Of a stretch of 64,000 nt of DNA, positions 38,864-50,458 are shown in pieces. A program made the position numbers and the translations under genes. The stretch covers positions 1 to 64,000 of the forward strand of contig JAPSLP010000029.1 in assembly GCA_031180665.1 (NCBI GenBank). Direction: 5' to 3'. Every line of letters begins with the position of its first letter. Positions within the stretch are counted from its first letter, which is position 1. The DNA comes from Cupriavidus sp. GTDB lineage: Bacteria; Pseudomonadota; Gammaproteobacteria; Burkholderiales; Burkholderiaceae. The notes under the pieces are model-generated. The model had not been told where the DNA came from, made no database searches, and saw only the letters and a program-made list of their open reading frames with translations.

Positions 38864-39034
38864 TCAGATCGCCACCATCTCGAAGTCTTCCTTGCGGGCA
38901 CCGCATTCCGGGCAGGTCCAGTTGATCGGCACATCCTCCCACTTGGTTCCGGGCGGGATGCCGTCTTCGGGCGCGCCGGCGGCTTCGTCGTAGATCCATC
39001 CGCAAATCAGGCACATCCAGGTCTTGTATTCCAT
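38864..39034 (-). CDS. Rubredoxin
   Basis: A 56-residue rubredoxin with two iron-binding pairs: CLIC near residues 8-11 and CPEC near 41-44, with the conserved [18 protein letters not shown] and TKWEDVP between them. It carries single electrons at an Fe(Cys)4 centre, for example to alkane hydroxylases or in oxidative stress defence. It is divergent from hemL with a ~200-base shared region, an arrangement common in Cupriavidus and Ralstonia. The ribosome site is weak. Confidence 0.93.
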   Translation of the reverse strand: MEYKTWMCLICGWIYDEAAGAPEDGIPPGTKWEDVPINWTCPECGARKEDFEMVAI

Positions 39035-39232
39035 AGGGTGGTGACGTCTCGATTAAAATTCAGCGCAGATGGTACCGAATCGACGCCCGGCGCGCCACCG
39101 GCATCCCGGTATTTGGCGCCGATATCGATGGCGATTGACGGCGATTGCAGCCGATCGCATACGGTTCGCGCGAATTCGCGTCCGCCCCTCCCTTCTGGCG
39201 GCGCCACCCTCCTCTTCCAGGCAGATCACGAC

Positions 39233-40525
<1,293 letters not shown>

Positions 40526-40540
40526 GACGGGCACAGTCAC

Positions 40541-40562
40541 GCCGGCGCTCCCCTGCGCCGGC
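40541..40562 (+). terminator. Hairpin after hemL
   Basis: GCCGGCGC (40541-40548) and GCGCCGGC (40555-40562) form an eight-pair hairpin 15 bases after the hemL stop. No T run follows, so it is only a possible terminator. Confidence 0.4.
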
Positions 40563-40644
40563 GCCCCACCGCAGGGCCCGCTGCGTGGATGCATCAAGCG
40601 GCCGGTGCGCTACACTGGCGTTCCGATGATCCACGGAGTTTCCG

Positions 40645-41289
40645 ATGCGCGCCTTCCTTTCCTCGTCGCCCACCTTCGCATCGTCGCGGTCTTCGCTGTC
40701 GTCGCTGCGCCCGCTGCGCTGGCTGCTGCTGGCCTGGCTGGCGAGCCTGCTGAGCGCCTGCGGCTACAACGACTTCCAGGCCAAGGACGAAGCCATCAAG
40801 GCGGCCTGGGGCGAGGTCGTCAACCAGTACCAGCGCCGCGCCGATCTGATTCCGAACCTGGTCAATACCGTCAAGGGCTACGCCTCGCATGAGCGCGAAA
40901 CGCTCGAAGCCGTGACCAAGGCTCGCGCCACGGCGACAAGCATCCAGGTCACGCCGGAAACGCTGAACGACCCGCAGGCCTTCCAGCGCTTCCAGCAGGC
41001 GCAGGGCGAACTGAGCGGCGCGCTGTCGCGGCTGCTCGCGGTCGCCGAGAACTATCCGCAGCTCAAGGCCGACGCCGCCTTCCGCGACCTGCAATCGCAG
41101 CTGGAAGGGACCGAGAACCGCATCACGGTCGCGCGCCAGCGCTATATCGCCGCGGTGCGCGACTACAACGTGCTCGCGCGCAGCTTCCCGACCAACCTGA
41201 CCGCGATGATCTTCAACTACGAGGTCAGGCCGTCGTTCACGGTCGAGAACGAGAAGGCGATCTCGACGCCGCCGGCGGTCAAGTTCTGA
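40645..41289 (+). CDS. lemA: LemA-family lipoprotein
   Basis: A 214-residue LemA protein. Residues 24-38 end in the lipobox LLSAC, so it is probably a lipoprotein. The mature part has the LemA helical bundle with VVNQYQRRADLIPNLVNTVKGYA and NYPQLKADAAFRDLQSQLEGTENR. Its role is not established; it is commonly encoded with TPM-domain proteins, as here. GGAG precedes ATG 40645. The next gene starts 11 bases after the stop. Confidence 0.92.
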   Translation: MRAFLSSSPTFASSRSSLSSLRPLRWLLLAWLASLLSACGYNDFQAKDEAIKAAWGEVVNQYQRRADLIPNLVNTVKGYASHERETLEAVTKARATATSIQVTPETLNDPQAFQRFQQAQGELSGALSRLLAVAENYPQLKADAAFRDLQSQLEGTENRITVARQRYIAAVRDYNVLARSFPTNLTAMIFNYEVRPSFTVENEKAISTPPAVKF

Positions 41290-41300
41290 TCCTCGTGCCG

Positions 41301-42194
41301 ATGACCTTCGCCGCAGGACCGGTGCGCTGGCTGCGGGCATCGCTGGTGCCCACGCTGGCGCTCATGCTCGCGCTGGCGATGCTGCTGGGCGCGGCCGGCG
41401 CGGCGCGTGCCCAGGGCGACGGCTTCGTCGCCGTGCCGCCGCTGGCCCAGCGCGTCACCGACCTGACCGGCACGCTGGCGCCGGCGCAGCGCAGCGCGCT
41501 GGAGAACGTGCTGGCCGAATACGAGCGCACCCGCGGCAGCCAGATCTTCGTGCTGATGGTGCCGACCACCGACCCCGAGACCATCGATGCCTACGGCATC
41601 CGCGTGGCCGACGCCTGGCGCGCCGGCCGCCAGGGCATCGACGACGGCGTGATCGTGCTGATCGCCAAGGACAATCCGCCCGGCCTGCGCAAGATGCGGC
41701 TCGAAGTCGGCCGCGGCGTGCAAGGCTCGCTGACCGATGCGATGTCCAAGCGCATCCTGCAGGACATCATGGCGCCGCACTTTCGCCAGAACGATTTCTA
41801 TGGCGGCCTCGCGGCCGGCATCTCGGCGATCCAGGCGACCATTGACAAGGAAGGGCTGCCCGGCCCGCAGGCGCGCCGGCAGGCGCAGCAGGGCGGGCTC
41901 GGCGACTGGCTGCCGGTACTGTTTCCGCTGCTGATCATCGCCTTCTTCCTGTTCTCCGCCACGCGCGGACGCCGCCGCCAGATCGTGGTCGGCCGGCGCG
42001 GCTGGGATGCCGCCGCGGGCGGCCTCGGCGGGCTGGGAGGCCTGGGCGGCCTCGGTGGCGGGTGGGGCCGCCATCATGGCGGCGGTGGCTTCGGCGGCGG
42101 CTTCGGTGGCGGCGGCGGCTTCGGCGGTGGTGGCGGCTTCGGCGGTGGTGGCGGCGGCGGCTTCGACGGCGGCGGCGCCTCCGGCAACTGGTAA
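41301..42194 (+). CDS. TPM-domain membrane protein with Gly-rich tail
   Basis: A 297-residue protein: signal peptide (core LALMLALAMLLGAAGAARA), a periplasmic TPM (DUF477) domain about 45-175 with RVTDLTGTLAPAQRSALE and the DAWRAGRQGIDDGVIVLIA block, one membrane helix (LPVLFPLLIIAFFLF) and a C-terminal Gly/Phe-rich tail of ~70 residues ending GNW. TPM proteins are linked to photosystem repair in plants and envelope functions in bacteria. An in-frame GTG at 41295 is the alternative start. It sits in an operon with lemA and the second TPM gene. Confidence 0.88.
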   Translation: MTFAAGPVRWLRASLVPTLALMLALAMLLGAAGAARAQGDGFVAVPPLAQRVTDLTGTLAPAQRSALENVLAEYERTRGSQIFVLMVPTTDPETIDAYGIRVADAWRAGRQGIDDGVIVLIAKDNPPGLRKMRLEVGRGVQGSLTDAMSKRILQDIMAPHFRQNDFYGGLAAGISAIQATIDKEGLPGPQARRQAQQGGLGDWLPVLFPLLIIAFFLFSATRGRRRQIVVGRRGWDAAAGGLGGLGGLGGLGGGWGRHHGGGGFGGGFGGGGGFGGGGGFGGGGGGGFDGGGASGNW

Positions 42195-42206
42195 GGGAAC
42201 GACATC

Positions 42207-42722
42207 ATGCCCACCCCTTCCCGCGGATTGCGGCGCGCCCTGCGCCATGCGCTGACCCCGGTGTCGTTCTCGCACCGGCATTTCCCGCCCGATGCGCTCG
42301 CCCGGCTGCAGCGCGCGGTGCGCGACGGCGAACGCCGGCATCGGGGCGAAGTGCGCGTCGTCATCGAATCGAGCCTGCCGGCGATGCAGGCGTGGGCCGG
42401 CGTGACACCGCGCGATCGCGCCCGGGCGCTGTTCGGTGCGCTCGAGGTCTGGGACACCATCGACCACACCGGCGTGCTGCTCTATATCAACCTGGCCGAT
42501 CACGCGGTCGAGCTGCTGGCCGACCGCGGCATCGATGCGCGCGTCGAGCACGAGACCTGGGCCGCGCTGTGCCAGTCGCTGGCGCACGGCCTGGCCAGCG
42601 ATCTGTCGATCGAACCGGTGCTGGCCACGGTGGAGCAGGTCCACGCGCTGCTGGCCCGGCATTTCCCGCAGCACGGCGACGGCAATCCGAACGAGCTCGA
42701 CGACCGGCCGATCGTGCTGTAG
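42207..42722 (+). CDS. Second TPM-domain protein
   Basis: A 171-residue cytoplasmic TPM-domain protein without signal peptide: SFSHRHFPPDALARLQ at the start, VRVVIESSLPAM and HTGVLLYINLADHAVELLADRGI in the core. It lacks a Gly tail and a membrane segment. AAGGGA before ATG 42207. It forms the last gene of the lemA operon; an AT-poor octamer repeat array follows. Confidence 0.85.
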   Translation: MPTPSRGLRRALRHALTPVSFSHRHFPPDALARLQRAVRDGERRHRGEVRVVIESSLPAMQAWAGVTPRDRARALFGALEVWDTIDHTGVLLYINLADHAVELLADRGIDARVEHETWAALCQSLAHGLASDLSIEPVLATVEQVHALLARHFPQHGDGNPNELDDRPIVL

Positions 42723-42747
42723 CGGCGGGGCGCTGCCTGTCTGCGCC

Positions 42748-42933
42748 CCTGCCTTCCTGCCTTCCTGCCTTCCTGCCTTCCTGCCTTCCTGCCTTCCTGC
42801 CTTCCTGCCTTCCTGCCTTTCTGCCTTCCTGCGTTCGTGCGTTCGTGCGTTCCTGCGTTCCTGCCTTCTGGCGTTCCTGCCTTCTGGCGTTCCTGCCTTC
42901 TGGCGTTCCTGCCTTCTGGCGTTCCTGCGTTCT
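42748..42933. repeat. 8-bp and 16-bp tandem repeat array between convergent genes
   Basis: About nine copies of CCTGCCTT are followed by CCTGCGTT/CGTGCGTT variants and then about four copies of a 16-bp unit CCTGCCTTCTGGCGTT built from two octamers. The array fills the gap between the second TPM gene and the MFS gene's stop. The shift from octamer to 16-mer suggests expansion by slipped strand pairing. Confidence 0.92.
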
Positions 42934-42947
42934 AGCGCTTCCGCGCG

Positions 42948-44213
42948 TTATGCCGCGGCCGCGCCGCGATGCCGCCGCGCCCCCATCCAGTACCAGATCG
43001 CCGCCAGCCCCTGCAAGCCGACCAGCACGGCCCATGCCGCCAGATGCGCGCGCACCGGATAGCGGCCCTGGACCGCCGGCCACAGGTCCAGCACCATGCC
43101 GATGCCGAGCTGGCAGACGAAGATCGCCAGGAACACCGTCAGCGTCAGCGCGGTGGTCGCCCGCCCGATCATCGCGCCGTCGAACTGGCGCGCCAGCACC
43201 GCATAGGTCAGGATGCCGGTCGAGCCGAACACGCCGTAGCCGGACCACAGCAACCACGCCGGCAACGGCGCGCCGGCCATCAGCAGCGCCTGCACCACGA
43301 TGAACATCGTCATGCCGGCGCCGGCAAAGGCGTAGAGGCTGACGCCGAGCCGCTCCAGATGGCGGGCGGCCCAGCCGGTCACCACGCAGCCGCCCATCAT
43401 CGCGAAGCCGATCAGCGAGACCAGCCGCGCCGCCTGCGCCGGGCCCACGCCGCCGACATCGCGCAGGAACGCACCGACCCACAGGCTCTGCACCGCGAGG
43501 AACACACCCTGGTTCAGCAGCGTCAGCGGCACCACACGCCAGAACGGCGCGCTGCGCAGGATCGCCACGGTGCCGCGCCATTGCGCGCCCAGGCTTTCAC
43601 GCGGGCCGGGCGGCGCGGCTTCGGGTGCGCCGAACCACAGCAGCAGCGCCATCGCCAGCGTGACACCGCCCAGTCCCATGCAGACGGCGCGCCAGTCCAC
43701 CAGCGACAACAGCCAGTCGAGCGGCGTACCGACGACCACCGCGCCGAGGCCGCCGATCGCCATCACCAGCCCGTTGAGCAGCGGCATGCGCGAGAGCGGA
43801 AACCACATCGACAGCGCCTGGATCGCGGCGCCCAGGCAGACCGACACGCCGACGCCGATCAGCATGCGCCCGGCCGCCAGCGTCGCCATGCCCTCGCCCA
43901 GCGCGAACAGCAGCGTGCCGGCCGCCGCCACCAGCAGCAAGGCGGCCTCGGTGCGGCGCGGACCGAAGCGGTCCAGCAGCAGGCCGGCCGGCAACTGCGC
44001 GCAGGCAAAGCCAAGGAAGTAGCAGCTGGTCAGCAGGCCCAGATCGCTGGCCGACAGTCCCAGTTCGCGCGACAGGTGCGGCGCGAAGCCGAAATTGACG
44101 CCGCGATAGACGTAGGAAACGAAGAAGCCGAGCGAGAAGATCGCCAGCACGCGCCAGCGCAAGCCGCTGGCGGCGGCGGGAAGGCCGGCGGGAGAAAGCG
44201 TTGCGGTTGTCAT
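42948..44213 (-). CDS. MFS transporter
   Basis: A 421-residue major facilitator protein with twelve hydrophobic segments and the loop motif LLLDRFGPRRTEA after helix two. ATG 44213 (MTTATLSPAG) is preferred; an upstream start at 44249 adds polar residues. It is divergent from a LysR regulator 120 bases away, the usual layout for a regulator controlling its neighbour. Substrate unknown. Its stop abuts the tandem repeat. Confidence 0.82.
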   Translation of the reverse strand: MTTATLSPAGLPAAASGLRWRVLAIFSLGFFVSYVYRGVNFGFAPHLSRELGLSASDLGLLTSCYFLGFACAQLPAGLLLDRFGPRRTEAALLLVAAAGTLLFALGEGMATLAAGRMLIGVGVSVCLGAAIQALSMWFPLSRMPLLNGLVMAIGGLGAVVVGTPLDWLLSLVDWRAVCMGLGGVTLAMALLLWFGAPEAAPPGPRESLGAQWRGTVAILRSAPFWRVVPLTLLNQGVFLAVQSLWVGAFLRDVGGVGPAQAARLVSLIGFAMMGGCVVTGWAARHLERLGVSLYAFAGAGMTMFIVVQALLMAGAPLPAWLLWSGYGVFGSTGILTYAVLARQFDGAMIGRATTALTLTVFLAIFVCQLGIGMVLDLWPAVQGRYPVRAHLAAWAVLVGLQGLAAIWYWMGARRHRGAAAA

Positions 44214-44332
44214 GCGCGGATTGTGGTCGCTCCGGCGCGCCGGCACCAACGAAGAATTCCTGCCCCGATTGTGAGTAGAATTTGACGGCCGGCGTTCGCT
44301 TGTGGCGTTTCCTCCATCTTTCCCCCGACCCC

Positions 44333-45253
44333 ATGGCCCAGGTCCCCCATCTTCCCCCGCTGCAGGCGCTGCGCGCGCTGGAGGCGGCGGCGCGCCATCG
44401 CAGCTTCTCGCGCGCCGCCGAGGAACTGGCGCTGACGCACAGCGCGATCAGCCACCATGTGCGCGCGCTCGAGCAGAGCCTGGGCACCAAGCTGTTCCAG
44501 CGGGCCGGCGCCCGCATGCTGCCCACCAGCGTGGGCGCGCGGCTGGCCGAGCGGGTACGCGCGGCGCTCGATGGCCTGCAGCAGGCGCTGAACGAGGCCG
44601 GCGGCCAGGGCGAGCAGCCCGCCGTGCGGCTCGAGGTCAGCGTGATGGCCGACCTGGCCAATGCCTGGCTGATCCGGCGGCTGCCGAGCCTGTACGAGGC
44701 GATGCCGATGCTCGACGTGCACCTGCGCCTGCACGCCGAGATCCCGCCGCCGGACCCGTACTCGGTGGACGTCGGCATCTGGCACCAGCGCGTCGACCTG
44801 CCCGGCTTCGAATGCCACCGGCTGATCGAGGACACCGTGATCGCGGTGGCCAGTCCCGCGCTGCTGGCCCGCTATCCGGGCTTCACGGTCGCCGACCTGC
44901 CGCGCCTGCCGATGCTGCGCTTCGCGCTGCGCTCGTGGCGCGACTGGCTGGAGCAGGCCGGCCTGCCGACCCACGAACCGGAGCGCGGGCCGATCTTCCA
45001 GGATGCCGGCATGCTGCTGCAGTCGGCGGTCGCCGGTGTCGGCGTGGCGACGGCGCGCGCGCTGCTGGCCCACGACTATCTGGTCAGCGGCGCGCTGGTG
45101 CAGATCGGACCCACGCGGATTCCGTCGACGCTGCAGTACTGGATGATCTGGCGCGAGGGCCATCCGCACGAAGGCGCGATCCGCCGCATGCATGCATGGC
45201 TGCGGGAGCAGATCGAGGCGTCGCGGCTGCCCGAAGCCGGTGCCGCCGACTGA
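44333..45253 (+). CDS. LysR-family regulator (GcvA-like)
   Basis: A 306-residue LTTR. The helix-turn-helix is at about 8-65 (LQALRALEAAARHRSFSRAA, HSAISHHVRALEQSLG), and the GcvA-like effector domain follows. The C-terminal part keeps the LPRLPMLRF region. It probably regulates the divergent MFS gene in response to an unknown small molecule. ATG 44333 (MAQVPHLPPLQ) is preferred over an upstream in-frame ATG at 44282. Confidence 0.85.
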   Translation: MAQVPHLPPLQALRALEAAARHRSFSRAAEELALTHSAISHHVRALEQSLGTKLFQRAGARMLPTSVGARLAERVRAALDGLQQALNEAGGQGEQPAVRLEVSVMADLANAWLIRRLPSLYEAMPMLDVHLRLHAEIPPPDPYSVDVGIWHQRVDLPGFECHRLIEDTVIAVASPALLARYPGFTVADLPRLPMLRFALRSWRDWLEQAGLPTHEPERGPIFQDAGMLLQSAVAGVGVATARALLAHDYLVSGALVQIGPTRIPSTLQYWMIWREGHPHEGAIRRMHAWLREQIEASRLPEAGAAD

Positions 45254-45699
45254 CACAGCGGCGTATCGGCGAGGCGCGCCGGGTATTCCTTCGGCGCCGC
45301 ATTGTTTCGGAAACTGAACACTTTGGTCGGCTTGGGAATGGCGATGGCGTAGGCGCAGCACTTACGCCAAATGGATGAGGCCGGTGGTCGTTCACGGCCT
45401 ACATGAGCATCATGCGCCCTTTGGGCGTCCGCGCTCTCCCATGCGCCGCACCGCCCTTCCGGGTGATGTCACGATGCCGGGGCGCGTGCAGGGTCCTGCG
45501 TCGCCGTTTCCTCGGTAGCGCCACGCTGTAAAGGAAATGCAACCATTTGGCGCACCTGCCCGATACGCTGCCCCCTCAGCGAAAACCCTGCCCGACCGCT
45601 GGTGCCGATGAAGTGATTCGACGGCCGCCACGGCAAAACCGCATCGATCGCCACTTCTTCCGCGAAGAATAAGAATCGTTCGCCCCATCCTTTTCAACT

Positions 45700-45717
45700 G
45701 ATGCACTGGAGTGCATC
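45700..45717. promoter_or_regulatory. Perfect 18-bp palindrome
   Basis: GATGCACT, GG, AGTGCATC lies in the long gap before the VpsR-like regulator. Its form suits a dimeric regulator. Which one is unknown. Confidence 0.4.
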
Positions 45718-45755
45718 GCCCCGACGCCGGCCGTCGTTCCATACCGGATACATGG

Positions 45756-45781
45756 TGTTACAAGATTTCTTCGATGTAACA
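45756..45781. promoter_or_regulatory. TGTTACA-N12-TGTAACA inverted repeat
   Basis: TGTTACA (45756-45762) and TGTAACA (45775-45781) form a seven-base dyad about 400 bases upstream of the regulator gene and 46 bases before the sigma-54-like site, a distance suited to an activator binding upstream of a -24/-12 promoter. Identity of the binder is inference. Confidence 0.35.
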
Positions 45782-45826
45782 AGTGCGCAGAAGTAAACGC
45801 CATAAAAAACAACAGCTTATCGTGCG

Positions 45827-45842
45827 TGGCACGCTCGTCGCT
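45827..45842 (+). promoter_or_regulatory. Weak sigma-54 promoter candidate
   Basis: TGGCACG, four bases, TCGCT keeps the -24 GG and -12 GC exactly ten bases apart; the -12 block is TCGC instead of TTGC. It would give a ~320-base leader for the VpsR-like gene. Confidence 0.3.
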
Positions 45843-46177
45843 GAGTGAACCGTTACAAAAACGCGCGCGGCCCGCTCGAAGGCACGCCGCAACGCCGGGC
45901 GGCAAGGCGGCACCACGACCGTCACCGCCCGGCGCCACGACACAGGCGATGCGCCACTGGCCACTGTCAATGTTTGTGACGCTGGCCATGCTTTGAGGCA
46001 GCGGTCGGGCAATGGGAGGTTGTGTTCATTGCCTGGTTGGGGATGGGCTTCTCCGCGCAAGCGGAGAACGGCGGCGGGCATGTCGGTCTGGGACAGCCCG
46101 CCTCCGGCCGGAACCGTGGCAGGCGCGGGGACGTTTCCCGCGTCTGCCCGTCAATAAGAAGAATCCGGGGGAACCAC

Positions 46178-47554
<1,377 letters not shown>

Positions 47555-47600
47555 GCGCTCCCGCCCATCGCTGCCCGCGCCACCATCGAGGCCCGCTCGC

Positions 47601-49613
47601 ATGCCATCCGCCACCGCGCGGCCGCGCGCCGCCGTCCGCCACACCGGCCTGCGCTACCTGCTGGTCGGCGCCAGCAATTCCGTGCTCGGTTTCGCCGCGA
47701 TCTGGCTTGCGCTGCGCGCTCTGGACTGGCATCCGGCCGCGGCCAATGCCGCCGGCTATGCGGTCGGGTTTCTATGGAGCTTCGCGCTGAACCGGCGCTG
47801 GACGTTCGGCCATCGCGGCCATGTTCCGGCGAGCCTGTGGCGGTTCGGCGCGGTTTGCGCCCTCGGCTACCTGGCAAACCTGGCGGCGGTGCTGGCCTTG
47901 TCCAGCGTGCTGGCGCCGCGCAGCCTGCTGGCGCAACTCGGCGGCATGGCGATCTATACCGGCTTGACCTACCTGGGCGCGCGGCATTGGGCGTTTCGCG
48001 AAGGCGCGGGCTCCGGGCAAAGGACAGACGGCACCCGCGCCGCCCGCATCGCGGGCTTGCGCGCGGTGATGGCCAACGCGCCGTTCGTGCTTGCCGTCGC
48101 CATCGGCACCGCCCTGCCCTGGCTGGCGCCCTATCCCCCGATGGTGGACCTGCCCCAACATGCCGGGCAGGTCGCCGCGCTGCGCGACCTGCTGGCCGGT
48201 ACCTCGCCATGGCAGCAGGATCTGCGCATCAATCCGTTCACGCCCTATCTGCTCGGCTATGGCGCGGCGCTGGTGCTGTCGTGGTGGATGCCGGTGGCGG
48301 CCGCACTGAAGCTGCTGCTGTCGCTGGCCTACCTCGCCTATGTCGGCGCCTGCATCGCATTGCGCCGGCAGCTGGGCGCCGATGCGCGGCTGGACTGGCT
48401 GTTCGTGCCGGGATTCTTCGGCTTCGCCTATGAGTGGGGCTTCCTGACGTTCCTGCTCGCGGTGCCGCCCGGCCTGCTGTTCCTGCTGCCCGCATGGCGC
48501 CACGCGCGTACGCCGACGCTGCGTAGCGGCGGCGCGATCGTGCTCGGCGGCGCGCTGCTGTTCGTCGCGCATGGGCTCATCTTCCTGTTCGCCTGCGCGG
48601 TGGGCGGTGCCTGCGCGCTGTTCGATCTCGCGCGCCGCGCCGGCGCGTCGCGCACGCCCCGCGTCGTGCTGCTCGCGCTGATGCCCTACGCGCTGCTGGC
48701 CCTTCTTGCACTGCTGTACGCCTGGCACGCACAGCGGCTCGAAGCCACGCTGGACTATGCATGGCCGGACATCGAATGGCGCTGGGACTGGATGCGCCTG
48801 CCGCTGCTGCTGGTCTCGCCCTGGGGCGCGTGGTCGACCCATCTGCCGTTCGCGCTGGCCACGCTGCTGATGCTGGCGGCGCCGTGGGCAATGGGCCTGC
48901 GGCCGCGCTGGGGTCTGCCGCAGGCCTGGCTGCCTCTTGCCGCCGTGCTGCTGGTCTGGCTTTGCGTGCCGCACTACGCGATGCGCACCGCCTTCCTGTT
49001 CCAGCGCTTCGGCATCCTGCTGCTGCCGTGCTACGCGCTGCTGTTCGCGATGCCGGCCGGCACGCCGCGGCCGGGCCGCGCGATGCCTGCGCGCTGGTGT
49101 GCGCTCGCGCTGTGCGCGGCGTGCACGCTGCATCTGGGCTGGCAGGCCAGGCGCACGCTGGCCTTCGGTGCGCAGACGCGCGATTTCGACACGGTGCTCG
49201 CGACCGCCGCGCCAGGCCAGCGCGCGCTGATGCTGATCTTCGATGCCGGCAGCACGGCGGCCGCGCATCCCGGCGCCTATCAGCACTTTGCGCTGTGGTA
49301 CCAGGCGCAGCGGCATGGGCTGGTCGATTTCAACTTCGCGTGGTTCCTGCCGCAGATCGTCCGCTATCGCCACGGCCATGCCCCGGCGCTCGATCCTTCC
49401 GACATGCTCGACAACGCGTTCCCGGCGAACTTCGACTGGCAACGCCACGACGCGGGCCGCTATCGCTATCTGTTCGTGCGGCGCGCGATGCCGCTGCCCG
49501 CCGGCTATTTCGCCGCGGCCGATTGCCGCGTCGAACGGCTGCGCACGGCCGGCCACTGGTCGCTGTATGCCACGCGCGATTGCCCGCCGCCATCTGCGCA
49601 ACCCCTTCCCTAG
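47601..49613 (+). CDS. GtrA-domain fused to a large membrane protein (glycan-related)
   Basis: A 670-residue fusion. Residues 15-135 are a GtrA-type four-helix flippase-like domain (RYLLVGASNSVLGFAAIW, NRRWTFGH, GARHWAFRE). The remaining ~530 residues have about ten membrane helices and a periplasmic C-terminal domain (DFNFAWFLPQIVRYRHG, YRYLFVRRAMPLPAGYF), like a GT-C-type or uncharacterised glycan membrane protein with no DxD I can point to. GtrA proteins move lipid-linked sugars across the membrane, and the GtrB-like gene nearby supports a pathway. The next gene starts nine bases after the stop. Confidence 0.75.
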   Translation: MPSATARPRAAVRHTGLRYLLVGASNSVLGFAAIWLALRALDWHPAAANAAGYAVGFLWSFALNRRWTFGHRGHVPASLWRFGAVCALGYLANLAAVLALSSVLAPRSLLAQLGGMAIYTGLTYLGARHWAFREGAGSGQRTDGTRAARIAGLRAVMANAPFVLAVAIGTALPWLAPYPPMVDLPQHAGQVAALRDLLAGTSPWQQDLRINPFTPYLLGYGAALVLSWWMPVAAALKLLLSLAYLAYVGACIALRRQLGADARLDWLFVPGFFGFAYEWGFLTFLLAVPPGLLFLLPAWRHARTPTLRSGGAIVLGGALLFVAHGLIFLFACAVGGACALFDLARRAGASRTPRVVLLALMPYALLALLALLYAWHAQRLEATLDYAWPDIEWRWDWMRLPLLLVSPWGAWSTHLPFALATLLMLAAPWAMGLRPRWGLPQAWLPLAAVLLVWLCVPHYAMRTAFLFQRFGILLLPCYALLFAMPAGTPRPGRAMPARWCALALCAACTLHLGWQARRTLAFGAQTRDFDTVLATAAPGQRALMLIFDAGSTAAAHPGAYQHFALWYQAQRHGLVDFNFAWFLPQIVRYRHGHAPALDPSDMLDNAFPANFDWQRHDAGRYRYLFVRRAMPLPAGYFAAADCRVERLRTAGHWSLYATRDCPPPSAQPLP

Positions 49614-49622
49614 GAGACCACC

Positions 49623-50399
49623 ATGTCGCCGCAAGCCTATCTCGAAATGGCGCAGACCGAAGCCGATCACTGGTGGTTCCGCGCGCGCCGCGATATCGTC
49701 GCCGCGGTGCTCGAGCAGCTGGCGCTGCCGCCCGGCGCTGCCATTCTCGAGATCGGCGCCGGTACCGGCGGCAATCTCGACATGCTGGCGCGCTTCGGCA
49801 CCGTCAGCGGCCTCGAGATGGACGCGATGGCGCGCCGTCTCGCCGTGGTCAAGACCGCCGGCCGCTATGCCATCGACGACGGCCGCTGCCCCGACGCGAT
49901 GCCGTATCGCCCGGGCAGCTTCGATCTGGTCTGCCTGCTGGACTGTCTCGAACACATCGCCGACGATGCCGGCGCGCTGCTGGCGGTGCGCTCGCTGCTG
50001 CGGCCCGGCGGCGCGGCGCTGATCACGGTCCCGGCGCATCCGTGGCTATGGAGCCGGCATGATGTCTTCCTCCACCATCAGCGCCGCTATCGCCGTACGG
50101 CCCTCGCCGCGCGGCTGTGCAACGCGGGCCTGCGCGTGGAAACGCTGAGCTACTTCAACACGGTGCTGTTTCCGCTCGCGGTGGCGGCGCGCTGGCACGA
50201 CCGGCTGCGCGACCAGTTGCACGCGCGCCAGCCGGACCACGGCGTGCCGGGCGAGGCGGGCGGTTCGACCGGTACCGCAATGCCGCCCACCTTGCTGAAC
50301 GCGCTGCTGTACGCGCTGTTCCGCAGCGAGCGGCATTGGTTGCGACGCGGCCACCTGCCGTTCGGGGTATCGCTGCTCGCCGTCGCGCGCGCCGTCTGA
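49623..50399 (+). CDS. Class I SAM-dependent methyltransferase
   Basis: A 258-residue methyltransferase of the Methyltransf_11/23 type. SAM motif I is ILEIGAGTGGNLDML (about 41-55), motif II is VSGLEMDAMARR and motif IV LVCLLDCLEHIADD. The front part MSPQAYLEMAQTEADHWWFRARR is typical of methyltransferases coded with polyprenyl-sugar glycosyltransferases. It may modify the glycan made by its neighbours. GGAGACC precedes ATG 49623. Confidence 0.87.
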   Translation: MSPQAYLEMAQTEADHWWFRARRDIVAAVLEQLALPPGAAILEIGAGTGGNLDMLARFGTVSGLEMDAMARRLAVVKTAGRYAIDDGRCPDAMPYRPGSFDLVCLLDCLEHIADDAGALLAVRSLLRPGGAALITVPAHPWLWSRHDVFLHHQRRYRRTALAARLCNAGLRVETLSYFNTVLFPLAVAARWHDRLRDQLHARQPDHGVPGEAGGSTGTAMPPTLLNALLYALFRSERHWLRRGHLPFGVSLLAVARAV

Positions 50400-50411
50400 C
50401 GGCAGGCCGGC

Positions 50412-50441
50412 AAAAAAAACCGCGGCAATCGCTTGCCGCGG
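50412..50441 (-). terminator. Rho-independent terminator of the GT87-GT2 operon
   Basis: CCGCGGCAA (50420-50428), TCGC loop, TTGCCGCGG (50433-50441) form a nine-pair hairpin, followed on the minus strand by eight T (complement of A 50412-50419), just beyond the glycosyltransferase stop. Confidence 0.9.
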
Positions 50442-50458
50442 CGCGATGCAGCCTGGCC

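Larger units (their letters stand above)
45254..46177. other. 924-base gap upstream of the VpsR-like regulator
   Basis: I see no convincing gene; the short open frames on either strand show no domain and unlikely composition. The region becomes AT-richer around 45756-45850 and contains a perfect palindrome, a TGTTACA/TGTAACA dyad and a sigma-54-like site, so it is probably regulatory leader DNA. Confidence 0.6.

Noticed and set aside
42748..42933. CRISPR array
   Set aside because: Repeats are contiguous octamers without spacers and no cas gene is present. The 7009-7063 array is rejected for the same reason.
45576..45989. Short frames upstream of the VpsR-like gene
   Set aside because: No ribosome site, no domain, and they cross the dyads and sigma-54-like site.
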